From Acidovorax sp. Leaf160 (GTDB taxonomy: Bacteria; Pseudomonadota; Gammaproteobacteria; Burkholderiales; Burkholderiaceae_C): a stretch of DNA of 64,000 nucleotides. Both the position numbers and the translations under genes were made by a program. Shown here one piece after another: positions 8,298 to 16,801 of this stretch. The notes under the pieces were generated by a model. That model worked only from the letters and a program-made list of their open reading frames with translations. It was not told the origin of the DNA and ran no database searches. Position 1 is the first letter of the stretch, and each line of letters begins with the position of its first letter. The DNA is taken from NCBI RefSeq assembly GCF_001424265.1, contig NZ_LMOV01000024.1:284478-348477 (forward strand), given 5' to 3'.

Positions 8298-9619
8298 GGC
8301 GCGCTCCCCTGCGGCCCGGCGTCCACGGCGCGCTCGAAGAAGTAGCAGATGCGCTGGCGCGGCGAGAGGTAGTCGAGCGCCTCCCGGGGCAGTTGCGCCG
8401 GCCGGAGGCTGCGGCGGATGCCGAGTTCGGGCACCTTTTCCAGGTCGAGCACCAGCGCCTCGTCCTTGGGCACGCGCGAGTCGTGCACCAGCACCTTGGG
8501 CCGCAGGGGCCGGGCCGAGTTGACGGAAATGACCAGCGCATACCGGTCGTTGACCAGCTGCACCACCGAGCCCGGCGGATAGACCCCCATCATGCGGATG
8601 AAGGCGCCCAGCACCACCGCGTCGAAGCGCGCCTTGTGCTGCGCGAAGATGACGGACAGCGCCTCGTGCGGCGTCAGGGCGGCAGCGCCGTGCAGGGGGT
8701 TGCACATGCGGTCGTAGTGGTTCACCAGCGCGACGATCTGGCCGGCCCGGCTCAGGTCCTCGGCGTGCAGCCCGAGGGGAAAACCGCTGCCGTCCGCCAT
8801 CTCGTGGTGCTGGGCGATCGCCACGAGGGCCGGGCCGGGCAGGCCCATGCGGCGCGCCAGGGCCACCGATTCGGCCACATGGGCTTCGTAGCGCTTGCGG
8901 TCCGGGGGGGGCAGCGAGGCCGCCGGCTCGGCGATGTGGGCCGGCAGGCCCTGCTTGCCCAGGTCGTGCAGCAGGGCCGCGACGCCAATGCCATGCAGGC
9001 CCACGTCGGGGGTGCCGAGCGCCCGGCCCAGCAGCAGCGACAGCACCATCACGTTGACGGGGTGCAGGGCGGGCTGCACGCCCACGCCCTGCGACAGCAG
9101 GCGGATGGCCGAGTCGCCGTGGTCGAGCACCTCCGCCACACAGCCGGCCACCAGGGCGTCGGCCTGCTCGCGTGCCGTGCGGGGCTCGGCCGCCGCCTTG
9201 GCAGCCAGCCGCTGGTATTCACGCGTGGCTTCGTTGAAACGCTGGTCGCACCGGTCGAGCGACAGGCGCTGGGCCGTGAGCGCCGCCAGCGCCGCGCGGC
9301 GCCGGGCGCGAATGCCCGAAAGCCCGCCCGCAGAGGCGAGCGCCTGGCTTTCGCCGTCCAGGGCCAGCGCGTCCGGGCCGGCGGGCGGCTCCGGCGCAAC
9401 AGGCTCGGGCGTGGCGGGCTGGGCGCCCGCATCCACGTCGCTCTTGGCTGGCACATACCGCACCTGCTTCAGACCCAGCGACCGCAATAGCTCGATCTGC
9501 CCCGAGTGGGCGACCTTGAAGCTGCTGGTCGGGAACGGGTGATGCATCCAGCCCACGTCGAGCTGGATATACATGCCGATCCGCAACTGGCTGATATCGA
9601 TGGAAACGGTGTGGTTCAC
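8294..9619 (-). CDS. HD-GYP-type cyclic-di-GMP phosphodiesterase
   Basis: A 441-residue cytosolic protein. The first ~130 residues match the DUF3391-type domain found before many HD-GYP modules (VSIDISQLRIGMYIQLDVGW and a following FKV segment). The catalytic core carries HD in LLHDLGKQGLP (about 217-218), the HHE pair and DGSGFP (about 275-280), so the GYP motif reads GFP here. The C-terminal region has the VVQLVNDRYALVISVN beta segment. Expected to hydrolyse c-di-GMP. It is co-transcribed with, and translationally coupled to, a GGDEF-EAL gene, which suggests the two set a local c-di-GMP level. Confidence 0.87.
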   Translation of the reverse strand: MNHTVSIDISQLRIGMYIQLDVGWMHHPFPTSSFKVAHSGQIELLRSLGLKQVRYVPAKSDVDAGAQPATPEPVAPEPPAGPDALALDGESQALASAGGLSGIRARRRAALAALTAQRLSLDRCDQRFNEATREYQRLAAKAAAEPRTAREQADALVAGCVAEVLDHGDSAIRLLSQGVGVQPALHPVNVMVLSLLLGRALGTPDVGLHGIGVAALLHDLGKQGLPAHIAEPAASLPPPDRKRYEAHVAESVALARRMGLPGPALVAIAQHHEMADGSGFPLGLHAEDLSRAGQIVALVNHYDRMCNPLHGAAALTPHEALSVIFAQHKARFDAVVLGAFIRMMGVYPPGSVVQLVNDRYALVISVNSARPLRPKVLVHDSRVPKDEALVLDLEKVPELGIRRSLRPAQLPREALDYLSPRQRICYFFERAVDAGPQGSAP

Positions 9620-9760
9620 GAAGCGGGGGGTTCAAACGAAGGCGTTGAAACCGTCAAATCTTGTCAACGATTATCGCCAGTTCCGACGAGTCGTAACAAA
9701 CGGCACAGCCTTCGCGCGAGTCACCCCAACGACACCAGGCCGCTTTCCGGCACGTGGACT

Positions 9761-10495
9761 TCAGGCGCACCAGAGCGCCAGGCCCCGCCCCTGGGCGTCC
9801 ACCCATATCGCCCAGGCCGCAAAGCCGAACAACAGCAGCCCGGCCACTCTGGTGCCCCACCCTCCCCGGGCCCGATCGAGCCGGTCGCGCAGCTGGCTCC
9901 AGGCCCACCGGCCGCCCAGCAGCCAGACGGCGCCGCCTGCACCGAACAGCGCCATGCTGGCGGCCCCCTGCCATACGCTGCCGCTCAGTGCCGCCACCAG
10001 CAGGGCCGAGTAGAGCAGTCCGCAAGGCATCAACGCCCACGCAGCCCCGACGAGCAGCGTGCCGCCCGGCCGGTCCAGCCACGGGCGGACCCGCTGCCAC
10101 GCGCCGCGGCCCAGCGCTTCGATCCACCGGGGCTGGCGCGCCTGCGCCATCATGAGAACGGCCCAGGCCAGCACGGCGACATGCAGCAGCGTCCAGGCCG
10201 GTCGCAGCGCGGCGCTCTGCTGGCTCAGCCACGCCAGCCGGTCCATGGCCGCCGCCGCCATCCCGCCGGCCAGCGCATAGCCCGCCAGCCGGCCGGCGTG
10301 GAATGCCAGCAGCGGCCGCGCCGCAGGACTGCAGCGAGGCGGGCTGCCGGAACGCTCCAGGCGCCGCAGCGGCTGGCCTTCGCCGGCGCCCGCCCGCTGG
10401 GTGATGGCGCCACAGGACGCCGCGCACATCGCCAGGCAGTGGGGCCCGCCCATCAGGCCCATGGCCAGTGCCGTCCAGGCTGCCGTGGCGGGCAT
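9761..10495 (-). CDS. SafE/DsbD-type membrane protein of cbb3 cluster
   Basis: A 244-residue integral membrane protein with about six hydrophobic helices. The first helix carries conserved cysteines and a histidine (GGPHCLAMCAASCGA, Cys 20, 24 and 28), a pattern seen in TauE/SafE- or DsbD_2-annotated proteins beside cytochrome cbb3 oxidase genes. A role in copper or haem delivery for oxidase assembly is likely from context, but transport of sulfite is not supported. It begins 2 bases after the hemN stop, so the two form one operon that reads leftwards. Confidence 0.72.
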   Translation of the reverse strand: MPATAAWTALAMGLMGGPHCLAMCAASCGAITQRAGAGEGQPLRRLERSGSPPRCSPAARPLLAFHAGRLAGYALAGGMAAAAMDRLAWLSQQSAALRPAWTLLHVAVLAWAVLMMAQARQPRWIEALGRGAWQRVRPWLDRPGGTLLVGAAWALMPCGLLYSALLVAALSGSVWQGAASMALFGAGGAVWLLGGRWAWSQLRDRLDRARGGWGTRVAGLLLFGFAAWAIWVDAQGRGLALWCA

Positions 10496-10497
10496 GG

Positions 10498-11880
10498 TCA
10501 GATGATGCGCGAGAAGCGCGCGCGGTTGCGGTCCACCTGCAGGTGCCGGTCGAACATCATGGCCACGCCGCGCACGAAGAACCATCCCATCGGCGTCACC
10601 GAAATGCCCTCGGGGCCCACGGTGAGCAGGCCCTGCGCGGCCAGTCCCTCCAGCTGCTCGATCTCGGCGGCGAAGTAGTGGCGAAAGTCGATCAGCCAGG
10701 CCTGCTCGAACGGCTCGAACAGGACCTCGCCCTGGCACATCAACGCCATGATCACCGCACGCCGCACCAGGTCGTCGCGCGTGAGCGCCAGGCCGCGCAC
10801 CACCGGCAGCCGGCCCTGGTCGATGAAGTCGTAGTACTCGTCCAGCGTCTTGGCGTTCTGGCTGTAGGTCGCGCCCACCCGGCCGATGGCGGACACGCCC
10901 AGCCCGATCAGGTCGCAGTCCGGCTGGGTGCTGTAGCCCTGGAAGTTGCGGTGCAAGCGGCCCTGCCGCTTGGCCACCGCCAGCGCGTCCGTCGGCAGCG
11001 CGAAATGGTCCATGCCCACATACACGTAGCCGGCCTGCTCGAAGGCGTTCAGAGAGCGCGCCAGCATGGCCACCTTGGCCGATGCCGGCGGCAGCTCGGC
11101 GGACACGATGCGGCGCTGCGGCTTGAAGCGTTCGGGAAGATGGGCATAGGCGTAGAGCGCGATGCGGTCGGGCCGCAGCTCGGCCACCTGCGCCAGCGTG
11201 CGGTCGAACGACTCCGGCGTCTGGCGCGGCAGGCCGTAGATCAGGTCCACGTTCACCGACTCGAAGCCCAGGCGCCGTGCCGCCTCCTTCAGCCCGAACA
11301 CCTGCGCGGCCGGCTGCACCCGGTGCACGGCCTTCTGCACGGCCGGGTCGAAGTCCTGCACACCGAAGCTCAGGCGGTTGAAGCCCAGCTCGGCCAGCAG
11401 AGCCAGGCGCTCCGCAGTCACGGTGCGCGGGTCCACCTCGATGGAGCATTCGCCGCCCGGCACCCAGGTGAAGCTGCGCCGCAGCATGGCCATCAGCGAC
11501 CGCAGGCCCTCGTCGCTGAGGAACGTGGGGGTGCCGCCGCCAAGGTGCAGCTGGCTCACCGGCTGGCCCACGCCGCAGTGCGCGGTGTGCAGATCGATCT
11601 CGCGGCTGAGGTAGCGCAGATAGACCTCCGCGCGTTCCGGGTGCCGCGTGATGATCTTGTTGCAGGCGCAGTAGTAGCAGAGCGCTTCGCAGAATGGAAT
11701 GTGCACATACAGCGACAGCGGCAGCGCCTTGGCGGCCGACCCCACCCTGCGCTGCTCCAGCGCGAGCACGTACTCGTCCTGCCCGAACGCCTCGACGAAC
11801 CGGTCCGCCGTGGGATAGGAGGTGTAGCGCGGCCCTGGCACGTCGAAGCGACGCAGAAGCTCGGGGGTAACAGCAGTCAT
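10498..11880 (-). CDS. hemN: Oxygen-independent coproporphyrinogen III oxidase
   Basis: Radical SAM enzyme that oxidatively decarboxylates coproporphyrinogen III to protoporphyrinogen IX without oxygen. The 460-residue protein has the HemN cluster motif CEALCYYCAC (Cys 64, 68 and 71, plus the following Cys 73), the GGGTPTF SAM-binding segment (about 114), VNVDLIYGLPRQTPESF and the C-terminal HemN domain. The ATG at 11880 is chosen because translation of the family begins at this region (TPELLRRFDVPGPRYTSYPT). An FNR-type palindrome centred 64 bases upstream indicates induction when oxygen is low, fitting its link to the cbb3 oxidase. Confidence 0.95.
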   Translation of the reverse strand: MTAVTPELLRRFDVPGPRYTSYPTADRFVEAFGQDEYVLALEQRRVGSAAKALPLSLYVHIPFCEALCYYCACNKIITRHPERAEVYLRYLSREIDLHTAHCGVGQPVSQLHLGGGTPTFLSDEGLRSLMAMLRRSFTWVPGGECSIEVDPRTVTAERLALLAELGFNRLSFGVQDFDPAVQKAVHRVQPAAQVFGLKEAARRLGFESVNVDLIYGLPRQTPESFDRTLAQVAELRPDRIALYAYAHLPERFKPQRRIVSAELPPASAKVAMLARSLNAFEQAGYVYVGMDHFALPTDALAVAKRQGRLHRNFQGYSTQPDCDLIGLGVSAIGRVGATYSQNAKTLDEYYDFIDQGRLPVVRGLALTRDDLVRRAVIMALMCQGEVLFEPFEQAWLIDFRHYFAAEIEQLEGLAAQGLLTVGPEGISVTPMGWFFVRGVAMMFDRHLQVDRNRARFSRII

Positions 11881-11937
11881 GGCAAGAAGGTCCTCGTGTG
11901 CTGCGACCGAATGTGCCGCAGCCCCCACCCGCCGTCC

Positions 11938-11951
11938 TTGATCTCGATCAA
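11938..11951. promoter_or_regulatory. FNR box between hemN and fnr
   Basis: TTGAT-CTCG-ATCAA is a perfect FNR/ANR palindrome. For hemN, a class II site at -41.5 would put the start near 11903, 23 bases before the ATG. For fnr, the same geometry puts the start near 11986 with the -10 exactly at CACAAT (11974-11979). One site may therefore serve both divergent genes. Confidence 0.85.
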
Positions 11952-12070
11952 GGGTTGCAGCGAAGTGCGCTGCCACAATGACAACCATCTCAGCAGCCTG
12001 GGCGCTGCTGCACGGAACGACGGCCCGGCCAGCGCAGGCGCTGCAGGCGCCACTCACAGGAAAGACCCCC

Positions 12071-12796
12071 TTGAACTTGAATCTCCAATCCATCAAGGTC
12101 GCCTGCTCGAACTGCAATCTGCGCGAGCTGTGCATGCCCATGGGCCTGAACGAGCAGCAGCTGGCGCGCATCGACGAGATCGTGGCCGTGCGCCGCAAGG
12201 TCAAGCGCGGCGGCACGCTGTTCCGCAATGGCGAGCCCTTCACCTCGCTCTACGCCATCCGCACCGGGTTCTTCAAGACCTGCGTCGCCACCGAGGACGG
12301 GCGCGACCAGGTCACCGGCTTCCAGATGGCCGGCGAGATCATCGGGCTGGACGGCATCGTGCACGACCGCCACAGCTGCGACGCCGTGGCGCTGGAAGAC
12401 GCGGAGGTCTGCGTCATGCCGTTCGACCGGATCGAGGAGCTGTCGCGCGAAGTGACCGCGCTGCAGAACCACGTGCACAAGATCATGAGCCGCGAGATCG
12501 TGCGCGAGCATGGTGTGATGCTGCTGCTGGGCAGCATGCGCGCCGAAGAGCGCCTGGCCGCGTTCCTGCTCAACCTGGTGCAGCGCCTGCACGCCCGGGG
12601 CTTCTCGCAGTCCGAGCTGGTGCTGCGCATGACGCGCGAGGAGATCGGCAGCTATCTCGGCCTGAAGCTCGAAACCGTGAGCCGCACTTTCTCGAAGTTC
12701 GTCGAGGAAGGCATCGTCGAGGTGAAGCAGCGCCATGTGCGCATCCTCGACACCGACGCGCTCAAGCGCATCGTGAACAGCCAGGCCTGCCACTGA
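12071..12796 (+). CDS. fnr: Oxygen-sensing regulator FNR
   Basis: CRP/FNR-family regulator holding an oxygen-labile [4Fe-4S] cluster. Read from TTG 12071 it is 241 residues. The four ligands are Cys 12, 15 and 21 (ACSNCNLRELC) and Cys 114 (AEVCVMPF), with the 93-residue spacing of E. coli FNR. The recognition helix has ETVSR (201-205), as in FNR, so it should read TTGAT-N4-ATCAA. Three such sites lie in this window. The TTG is favoured because AGGAAAG lies 8 bases before it. An in-frame ATG at 11978 (272 residues) overlaps a likely -10 box, has no ribosome site and would add an unusual extension. Confidence 0.93.
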   Translation: MNLNLQSIKVACSNCNLRELCMPMGLNEQQLARIDEIVAVRRKVKRGGTLFRNGEPFTSLYAIRTGFFKTCVATEDGRDQVTGFQMAGEIIGLDGIVHDRHSCDAVALEDAEVCVMPFDRIEELSREVTALQNHVHKIMSREIVREHGVMLLLGSMRAEERLAAFLLNLVQRLHARGFSQSELVLRMTREEIGSYLGLKLETVSRTFSKFVEEGIVEVKQRHVRILDTDALKRIVNSQACH

Positions 12797-12823
12797 GCGG
12801 CAGCCGGAGAGCGCCCCGCGAAG

Positions 12824-13183
12824 TCACCGGTACTTCGCACAATCGGCGGGCCGCTCGCCCCGCGGCACCGGGCACCGGTTCATCTCGAACGGCGACAGCG
12901 ACAGCAGCGTCGTCAGCGCCCCCGCCGCCATGATGACGCACCAGAACACGAAGAACGCGATCGTGTAGACGCCCTCGCGCGACACCGCCACCGGCTGCTC
13001 CGACCAGTGCAGCGCGGCCGGGTCGACCAGTGCGAAGACGATCATCTCCAGCACGCCCGCCATCAGAAAGGCCGGCCAGGCGATCCACATCCACCGCCGG
13101 GGCCACCCCGCCCGCGCATCGGCGCTGCGGCGCGGCGTCGGGGCGCGGGCGGCCCGCGCCCGCCGGTGGCGCGGCGCGGTCAT
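12824..13183 (-). CDS. Small membrane protein at end of ccoNOQPGH operon
   Basis: A 119-residue protein with a basic N-terminus (many Arg), two hydrophobic helices (about 32-54 and 71-93) and a Cys-containing tail (EMNRCPVPRGERPADCAKYR). No known family is recognised with confidence. Similar small membrane proteins are found after the FixH/CcoH gene in Comamonadaceae cbb3 clusters. The start overlaps the stop of the FixH-like gene by 4 bases, so it is translated with the oxidase operon and probably assists its assembly. Confidence 0.7.
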   Translation of the reverse strand: MTAPRHRRARAARAPTPRRSADARAGWPRRWMWIAWPAFLMAGVLEMIVFALVDPAALHWSEQPVAVSREGVYTIAFFVFWCVIMAAGALTTLLSLSPFEMNRCPVPRGERPADCAKYR

Positions 13184-13485
13184 GGCAGATCCTTCGCGGG
13201 CGTGGCCGCATGGTTGCGCCCCTTCACGGCGGGGGCCATGCCGGCGTGCTGCCGGCGCAGGGTGGCGTTGATGTCCAGGCCGCGCTGGTAGTAGTCCTCG
13301 GCCAGCACCGGGTCGGGCTGCCGCACGGCCAGCCAGAGGGTGACGAACCCCGCCACCACCACGATGGCGGGGCCAGCGATCACCAGCCAGACATAGCCAT
13401 GGCGCCACCAGGGCTGCAGTTTGGCCGGGGCCGGGGCCGGGGCCGGGGCCGGGGCCTGCGCGACGGCAGAAACGACGACGGTCAT
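13180..13485 (-). CDS. ccoH: FixH-like cbb3 oxidase assembly protein
   Basis: A 101-residue single-pass membrane protein: a Pro-Ala repeat at the N-terminus (about 9-21), one helix (about 30-51), then LAVRQPDPVLAEDYYQRGLD, a segment typical of FixH/CcoH proteins that stabilise the cbb3 complex. It is shorter than many FixH proteins (about 150-170 residues), with little beyond the YYQRGL region. The Pro-Ala part is encoded by five and two-thirds copies of a GGCCGG hexamer (13423-13456), which can change length without breaking the frame. It overlaps the next small membrane gene by 4 bases. Confidence 0.78.
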   Translation of the reverse strand: MTVVVSAVAQAPAPAPAPAPAKLQPWWRHGYVWLVIAGPAIVVVAGFVTLWLAVRQPDPVLAEDYYQRGLDINATLRRQHAGMAPAVKGRNHAATPAKDLP

Positions 13486-13553
13486 GGGAAGCTCCTTGCG
13501 GCCTGCGCCGCGTTGATCACGATCGATACCAGCGACATGCTGCGGGGCCCGGT

Positions 13554-14996
13554 TCAGCGCGGCACCAGGAACACCGACTTCTCCACCACCTGCGTGGCGG
13601 CGCCCTCCGCCCGGATGTCGAAGAACACCGGGTGGGAGCCGGGCGGCACGACCCCGTAGGGCACCTGCAGGCGCACCGCCACCCAGCGGGATTCGGCCGG
13701 GCCGATGGCCACCCCGGGCCCGGACGCCACCTCCAGCCCGTCCAGCCCATGCGCGCCGATGCGGTAGCGCTGCAGCCGCTCGGTGGCATTCATGATCTGC
13801 AGGCGATAGACGTTCTCCAGGCGCCCGCCGGCCACGATGCGGGAGAGCGCGGCGCGGTCGCGCACCACATCGACCTTCAACGGGGTGCGCGCCACCAGGC
13901 TCATCACCATGCCGATGCACAGCGCTGCCAGCACCGCGCCGTAGACGAGCACCCGGGGACGCAGCACGCGGCGCAGCATCTGCGACTGGTTCCAGCTGTG
14001 GGTGACGCCGTGCTGCGTGGAAAAGCGGATCAGGCCGCGCGGGTAGTGCATCTTGTCCATCACGGTGTTGCAGGCGTCCACGCAGAGCCCGCAGCCGATG
14101 CATTCGTATTGCAGGCCGTTGCGGATGTCGATGCCCACCGGGCAGACCTGCACGCAGAGGGTGCAGTCGATGCAGTCGCCCAGCCCCTGGGTTCGGGGGG
14201 CCACGGCCTTGCTGCGCGGGCCGCGGCGTTCGCCGCGCGCCTCGTCGTAGGTGACGATCAGCGTGTCGTTGTCGAACATGGCGCTCTGGAAGCGTGCATA
14301 CGGGCACATGTACTTGCACACCTGCTCGCGCAGGAAGCCTGCGTTGCCGTAAGTCGCGACACCGTAGAACGCCACCCAGAAGAGCTGCCAGGACCCCTGC
14401 AGCGCCATCAGCTCCACGCCCAACGCGCGAATGGGCACGAAGTAGCCGACGAAGGTGAAGCCCGTCCATGCCGAGATGCCGATCCAGAGCAGCTGCTTGA
14501 GGCTTTTCTTCCAGAGCTTCTCGAACGTCCAGCGCCCCTTGTCGAGGCGCAGCCGCGCGCTGCGGTCGCCTTCCACCCGGTGCTCGATCCACATGAACAT
14601 CTCGGTGTAGACCGTCTGCGGGCAGGCGAAGCCGCACCAGAGGCGCCCCGCCACGGCGGTGAAGAGGAACAGCGACAGCGCCGAGATGATGAGCAGGCCC
14701 GTCAGGTAGATGAAGTCCTGCGGATAGAGCACCAGCCCGAAGAGGTAGAAGCGCCGTGCGCCCAGGTCGAACAGCACCATCTGCCGCTCGCCCCACTGCA
14801 GCCAGGGCAGCCCGTAGAACACCAGTTGCGTGACCACCACCATCAGCCAGCGCCAGCGCGCGAACACGCCGCTGATGGCACGCGGGTAGATCTTCTTTTG
14901 CGCCTCGTAGAGCGAGACCACCTCGGCCTGCGGGTCGTCTGCCGCAGCGGGGGTGATCGGGATGACCTTGCGTGGCATGCCGGCGGCGGGTTTCAT
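13554..14996 (-). CDS. ccoG: Cytochrome c oxidase accessory protein CcoG
   Basis: Membrane-bound polyferredoxin (FixG/RdxA family) thought to reduce Cu(II) for insertion in cbb3 oxidase. The 480-residue protein has membrane helices in the first ~230 residues, including the motif WCGFACPQTVYTEMFMW near 120. Two ferredoxin motifs follow, CIDCTLCVQVCPVGID (about 275) and CIGCGLCVDACN (about 297), then another helix and an Ig-like C-terminal domain. It follows ccoP by 17 bases in the same operon. Confidence 0.95.
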   Translation of the reverse strand: MKPAAGMPRKVIPITPAAADDPQAEVVSLYEAQKKIYPRAISGVFARWRWLMVVVTQLVFYGLPWLQWGERQMVLFDLGARRFYLFGLVLYPQDFIYLTGLLIISALSLFLFTAVAGRLWCGFACPQTVYTEMFMWIEHRVEGDRSARLRLDKGRWTFEKLWKKSLKQLLWIGISAWTGFTFVGYFVPIRALGVELMALQGSWQLFWVAFYGVATYGNAGFLREQVCKYMCPYARFQSAMFDNDTLIVTYDEARGERRGPRSKAVAPRTQGLGDCIDCTLCVQVCPVGIDIRNGLQYECIGCGLCVDACNTVMDKMHYPRGLIRFSTQHGVTHSWNQSQMLRRVLRPRVLVYGAVLAALCIGMVMSLVARTPLKVDVVRDRAALSRIVAGGRLENVYRLQIMNATERLQRYRIGAHGLDGLEVASGPGVAIGPAESRWVAVRLQVPYGVVPPGSHPVFFDIRAEGAATQVVEKSVFLVPR

Positions 14997-15013
14997 GGGC
15001 TGCCCAGGCGGCG

Positions 15014-15928
15014 TCAGCGCGCCGCCCCCGCCCGGTTCGACAGGCTCCAGACGTAGGCCGTGAGCACGCCGATCTGGCTGTCGGTCAGCTTGCCGGCCTG
15101 CGCGGGCATCTGGTTGGTCTTGCCGTTGTTGATCATGGCGGTGATGGCCGCCTCGCCCCAGCCGTGCAGCCAGACGTCGTCGGTGAGGTTGGGCGCGCCC
15201 AGGGCCTGATTGCCCTTGCCGTCCATGCCGTGGCAGGCCGCGCAGGCCGTGAATTTCGACTTGCCCAGCGATGCGCGCAGCGAGTCGTGCGGGCTGCCCG
15301 ACAGGCTCAGCACGTAGTGCGACAGGTTGCGCACGTCCTCGGGCGAGCCGACGGCGGCGGCCATGGGCGGCATCACGCCGATGCGGCCGTCATGGATGGT
15401 CTGGCGGATCCGGTCCGGCGAGCCGCCGTGCAGCCAGTCGTTGTCGGCCAGGTTGGGAAAGCTCTTGCTGCCGCGCGCGTCGGAGCCGTGGCACTGCGCG
15501 CAGTTGTTCAGGAACAGGCGCTCGCCGATGGCCATGGCCTGGGCGTCGCCGGCCATGTCTTCGGGCTTCATCGCGTCGAAGCGGGCGTAGAGCGGCTGCA
15601 GCTCGGCGTTGGCCTGCACCACCTCGGCGTCGTATTCGGCCCGCGTGCTCCAGCCCAGCTTGCCCGCGAAGGTGCCCAGGCCCGGGTACGCGGCCAAATA
15701 GCCGAAGCCGAACACCATGGTGAGCACGAACAGCCACATCCACCAGCGCGGCATGGGGTTGTTCATCTCGGTCAGGCCTTCGTCCCAGACATGGCCCGTG
15801 GTGTTGTCGGCCGTGGCCTGGACCTTCTTGCGCGAGGTGATCCACAGCAGAAGGCCGCAGGCCAGGATGCCGGCCAGCGTGATCCCTGCGACATAGAGGG
15901 ACCAGAAGTTGTGGGTGAAGTCACTCAT
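15014..15928 (-). CDS. ccoP: Cytochrome cbb3 oxidase subunit CcoP, dihaem
   Basis: Electron-entry subunit of the cbb3 oxidase. The 304-residue protein has two membrane helices (about 8-30 and 60-80), the second in the MPRWWMWLFVLTMVFGFGY region typical of CcoP. Two cytochrome c domains follow, with CAQCH (about 143) and CAACH (about 228). Each has a downstream Met ligand region (GVMPPMAA and NQMPAQAGKL). It lies between ccoQ and ccoG in one operon. Confidence 0.96.
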   Translation of the reverse strand: MSDFTHNFWSLYVAGITLAGILACGLLLWITSRKKVQATADNTTGHVWDEGLTEMNNPMPRWWMWLFVLTMVFGFGYLAAYPGLGTFAGKLGWSTRAEYDAEVVQANAELQPLYARFDAMKPEDMAGDAQAMAIGERLFLNNCAQCHGSDARGSKSFPNLADNDWLHGGSPDRIRQTIHDGRIGVMPPMAAAVGSPEDVRNLSHYVLSLSGSPHDSLRASLGKSKFTACAACHGMDGKGNQALGAPNLTDDVWLHGWGEAAITAMINNGKTNQMPAQAGKLTDSQIGVLTAYVWSLSNRAGAAR

Positions 15929-15967
15929 CGGGGTTTCTCGTTTCTTGTGCGTTCGGCCGGTGGCCGG

Positions 15968-16105
15968 TCAGTCCTGCACGAAAGGCAGTTGCGCGGCTTC
16001 GTCGAAGCGGGCCCGGTTGCGGTGCAGGAAGGCCCAGACCCAGATTCCGATGAAGCAGGCCATCGATGCCAGCGTGGCGACGATGCGCAGGGTGGTGATG
16101 TCCAT
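15968..16105 (-). CDS. ccoQ: Cytochrome cbb3 oxidase subunit CcoQ
   Basis: A 45-residue single-helix protein: short N-terminus (MDITTLRIVATLASM), a hydrophobic stretch ending in FIGIWVWAFLHRN, then an acidic-basic tail ending LPFVQD. Size, sequence style and position between ccoO and ccoP identify it as CcoQ, the small subunit that stabilises the complex when oxygen is present. A good ribosome site (AGGAGG type) precedes the ATG at 16105. Confidence 0.9.
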   Translation of the reverse strand: MDITTLRIVATLASMACFIGIWVWAFLHRNRARFDEAAQLPFVQD

Positions 16106-16145
16106 GGCAGTCCTCCTGGAGTTCTCGTGTGCGGGGGCGTGCCGC

Positions 16146-16778
16146 CTACTTCAGCGCCCGGCCCATCACCTGCAGGTAGGCGACCAGGGCGTCCAGCTCG
16201 CTCTTGCCCTTGAGCTCGCCGGCGCCGGCTTGGATCTCTTCGTCGGTGTAGGGCACGCCCACCGTGCGCAGCGCCTTCATGCGCGGCGCCACGACGGACG
16301 GGTCCACCGCCGTCTTCTCCAGCCATGGGTAGGCCGGCATGTTCGACTCGGGCACGACGTCGCGCGGGTTGTTCAGGTGGATGCGGTGCCACTCGTCGCT
16401 GTACTTGCCGCCGACGCGGTGCAGGTCGGGGCCGGTGCGCTTGCTGCCCCACTGGAACGGGTGGTCGTAGACGAATTCGCCCGCCACCGAGTAGTGGCCG
16501 TAGCGCAGCGTCTCGGCGCGGAACGGACGGATCATCTGCGAGTGGCAGTTGTAGCAACCTTCCCGCAGATAGATGTCGCGGCCGATCAGCTGCGTGGCGG
16601 TGTACGGCTTGACGCCGTCCACCGCCTCGGTGGTGGACTTCTGGAAAAAGAGCGGCACGATCTCAACCAGGCCGCCCACGGCCACCACCAGCAGGATCAG
16701 CACGATCATGAGGAAGTTGTTGGTCTCGACCTTCTCGTGGGTGAAGCCGGCCGGCGCGTTTGTTGGGGTATCAGACAT
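16146..16778 (-). CDS. ccoO: Cytochrome cbb3 oxidase subunit CcoO, monohaem
   Basis: Membrane-anchored monohaem cytochrome c subunit. The 210-residue protein has one N-terminal helix (about 15-35), the haem motif CYNCH (about 75-79) in the family signature [17 protein letters not shown], and the Met-ligand region NMPAYPWL. It comes 23 bases after ccoN and should be co-translated with it. Confidence 0.97.
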   Translation of the reverse strand: MSDTPTNAPAGFTHEKVETNNFLMIVLILLVVAVGGLVEIVPLFFQKSTTEAVDGVKPYTATQLIGRDIYLREGCYNCHSQMIRPFRAETLRYGHYSVAGEFVYDHPFQWGSKRTGPDLHRVGGKYSDEWHRIHLNNPRDVVPESNMPAYPWLEKTAVDPSVVAPRMKALRTVGVPYTDEEIQAGAGELKGKSELDALVAYLQVMGRALK

Positions 16779-16801
16779 TCAATGCTCCTCGATGCTCGGC
16801 G

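Noticed and set aside
9620-9760. Possible small gene between the HD-GYP and SafE-like genes
   Set aside because: No start with a ribosome site and no conserved motif; it reads as an upstream region.
9761-10495. Sulfite exporter function for the SafE-like protein
   Set aside because: The name comes from a broad family; the Cys motif and operon with hemN fit oxidase assembly better.
11978-12070. ATG 11978 as the start of fnr
   Set aside because: It overlaps the probable -10 box, lacks a ribosome site and would add an N-terminus absent from typical FNR.
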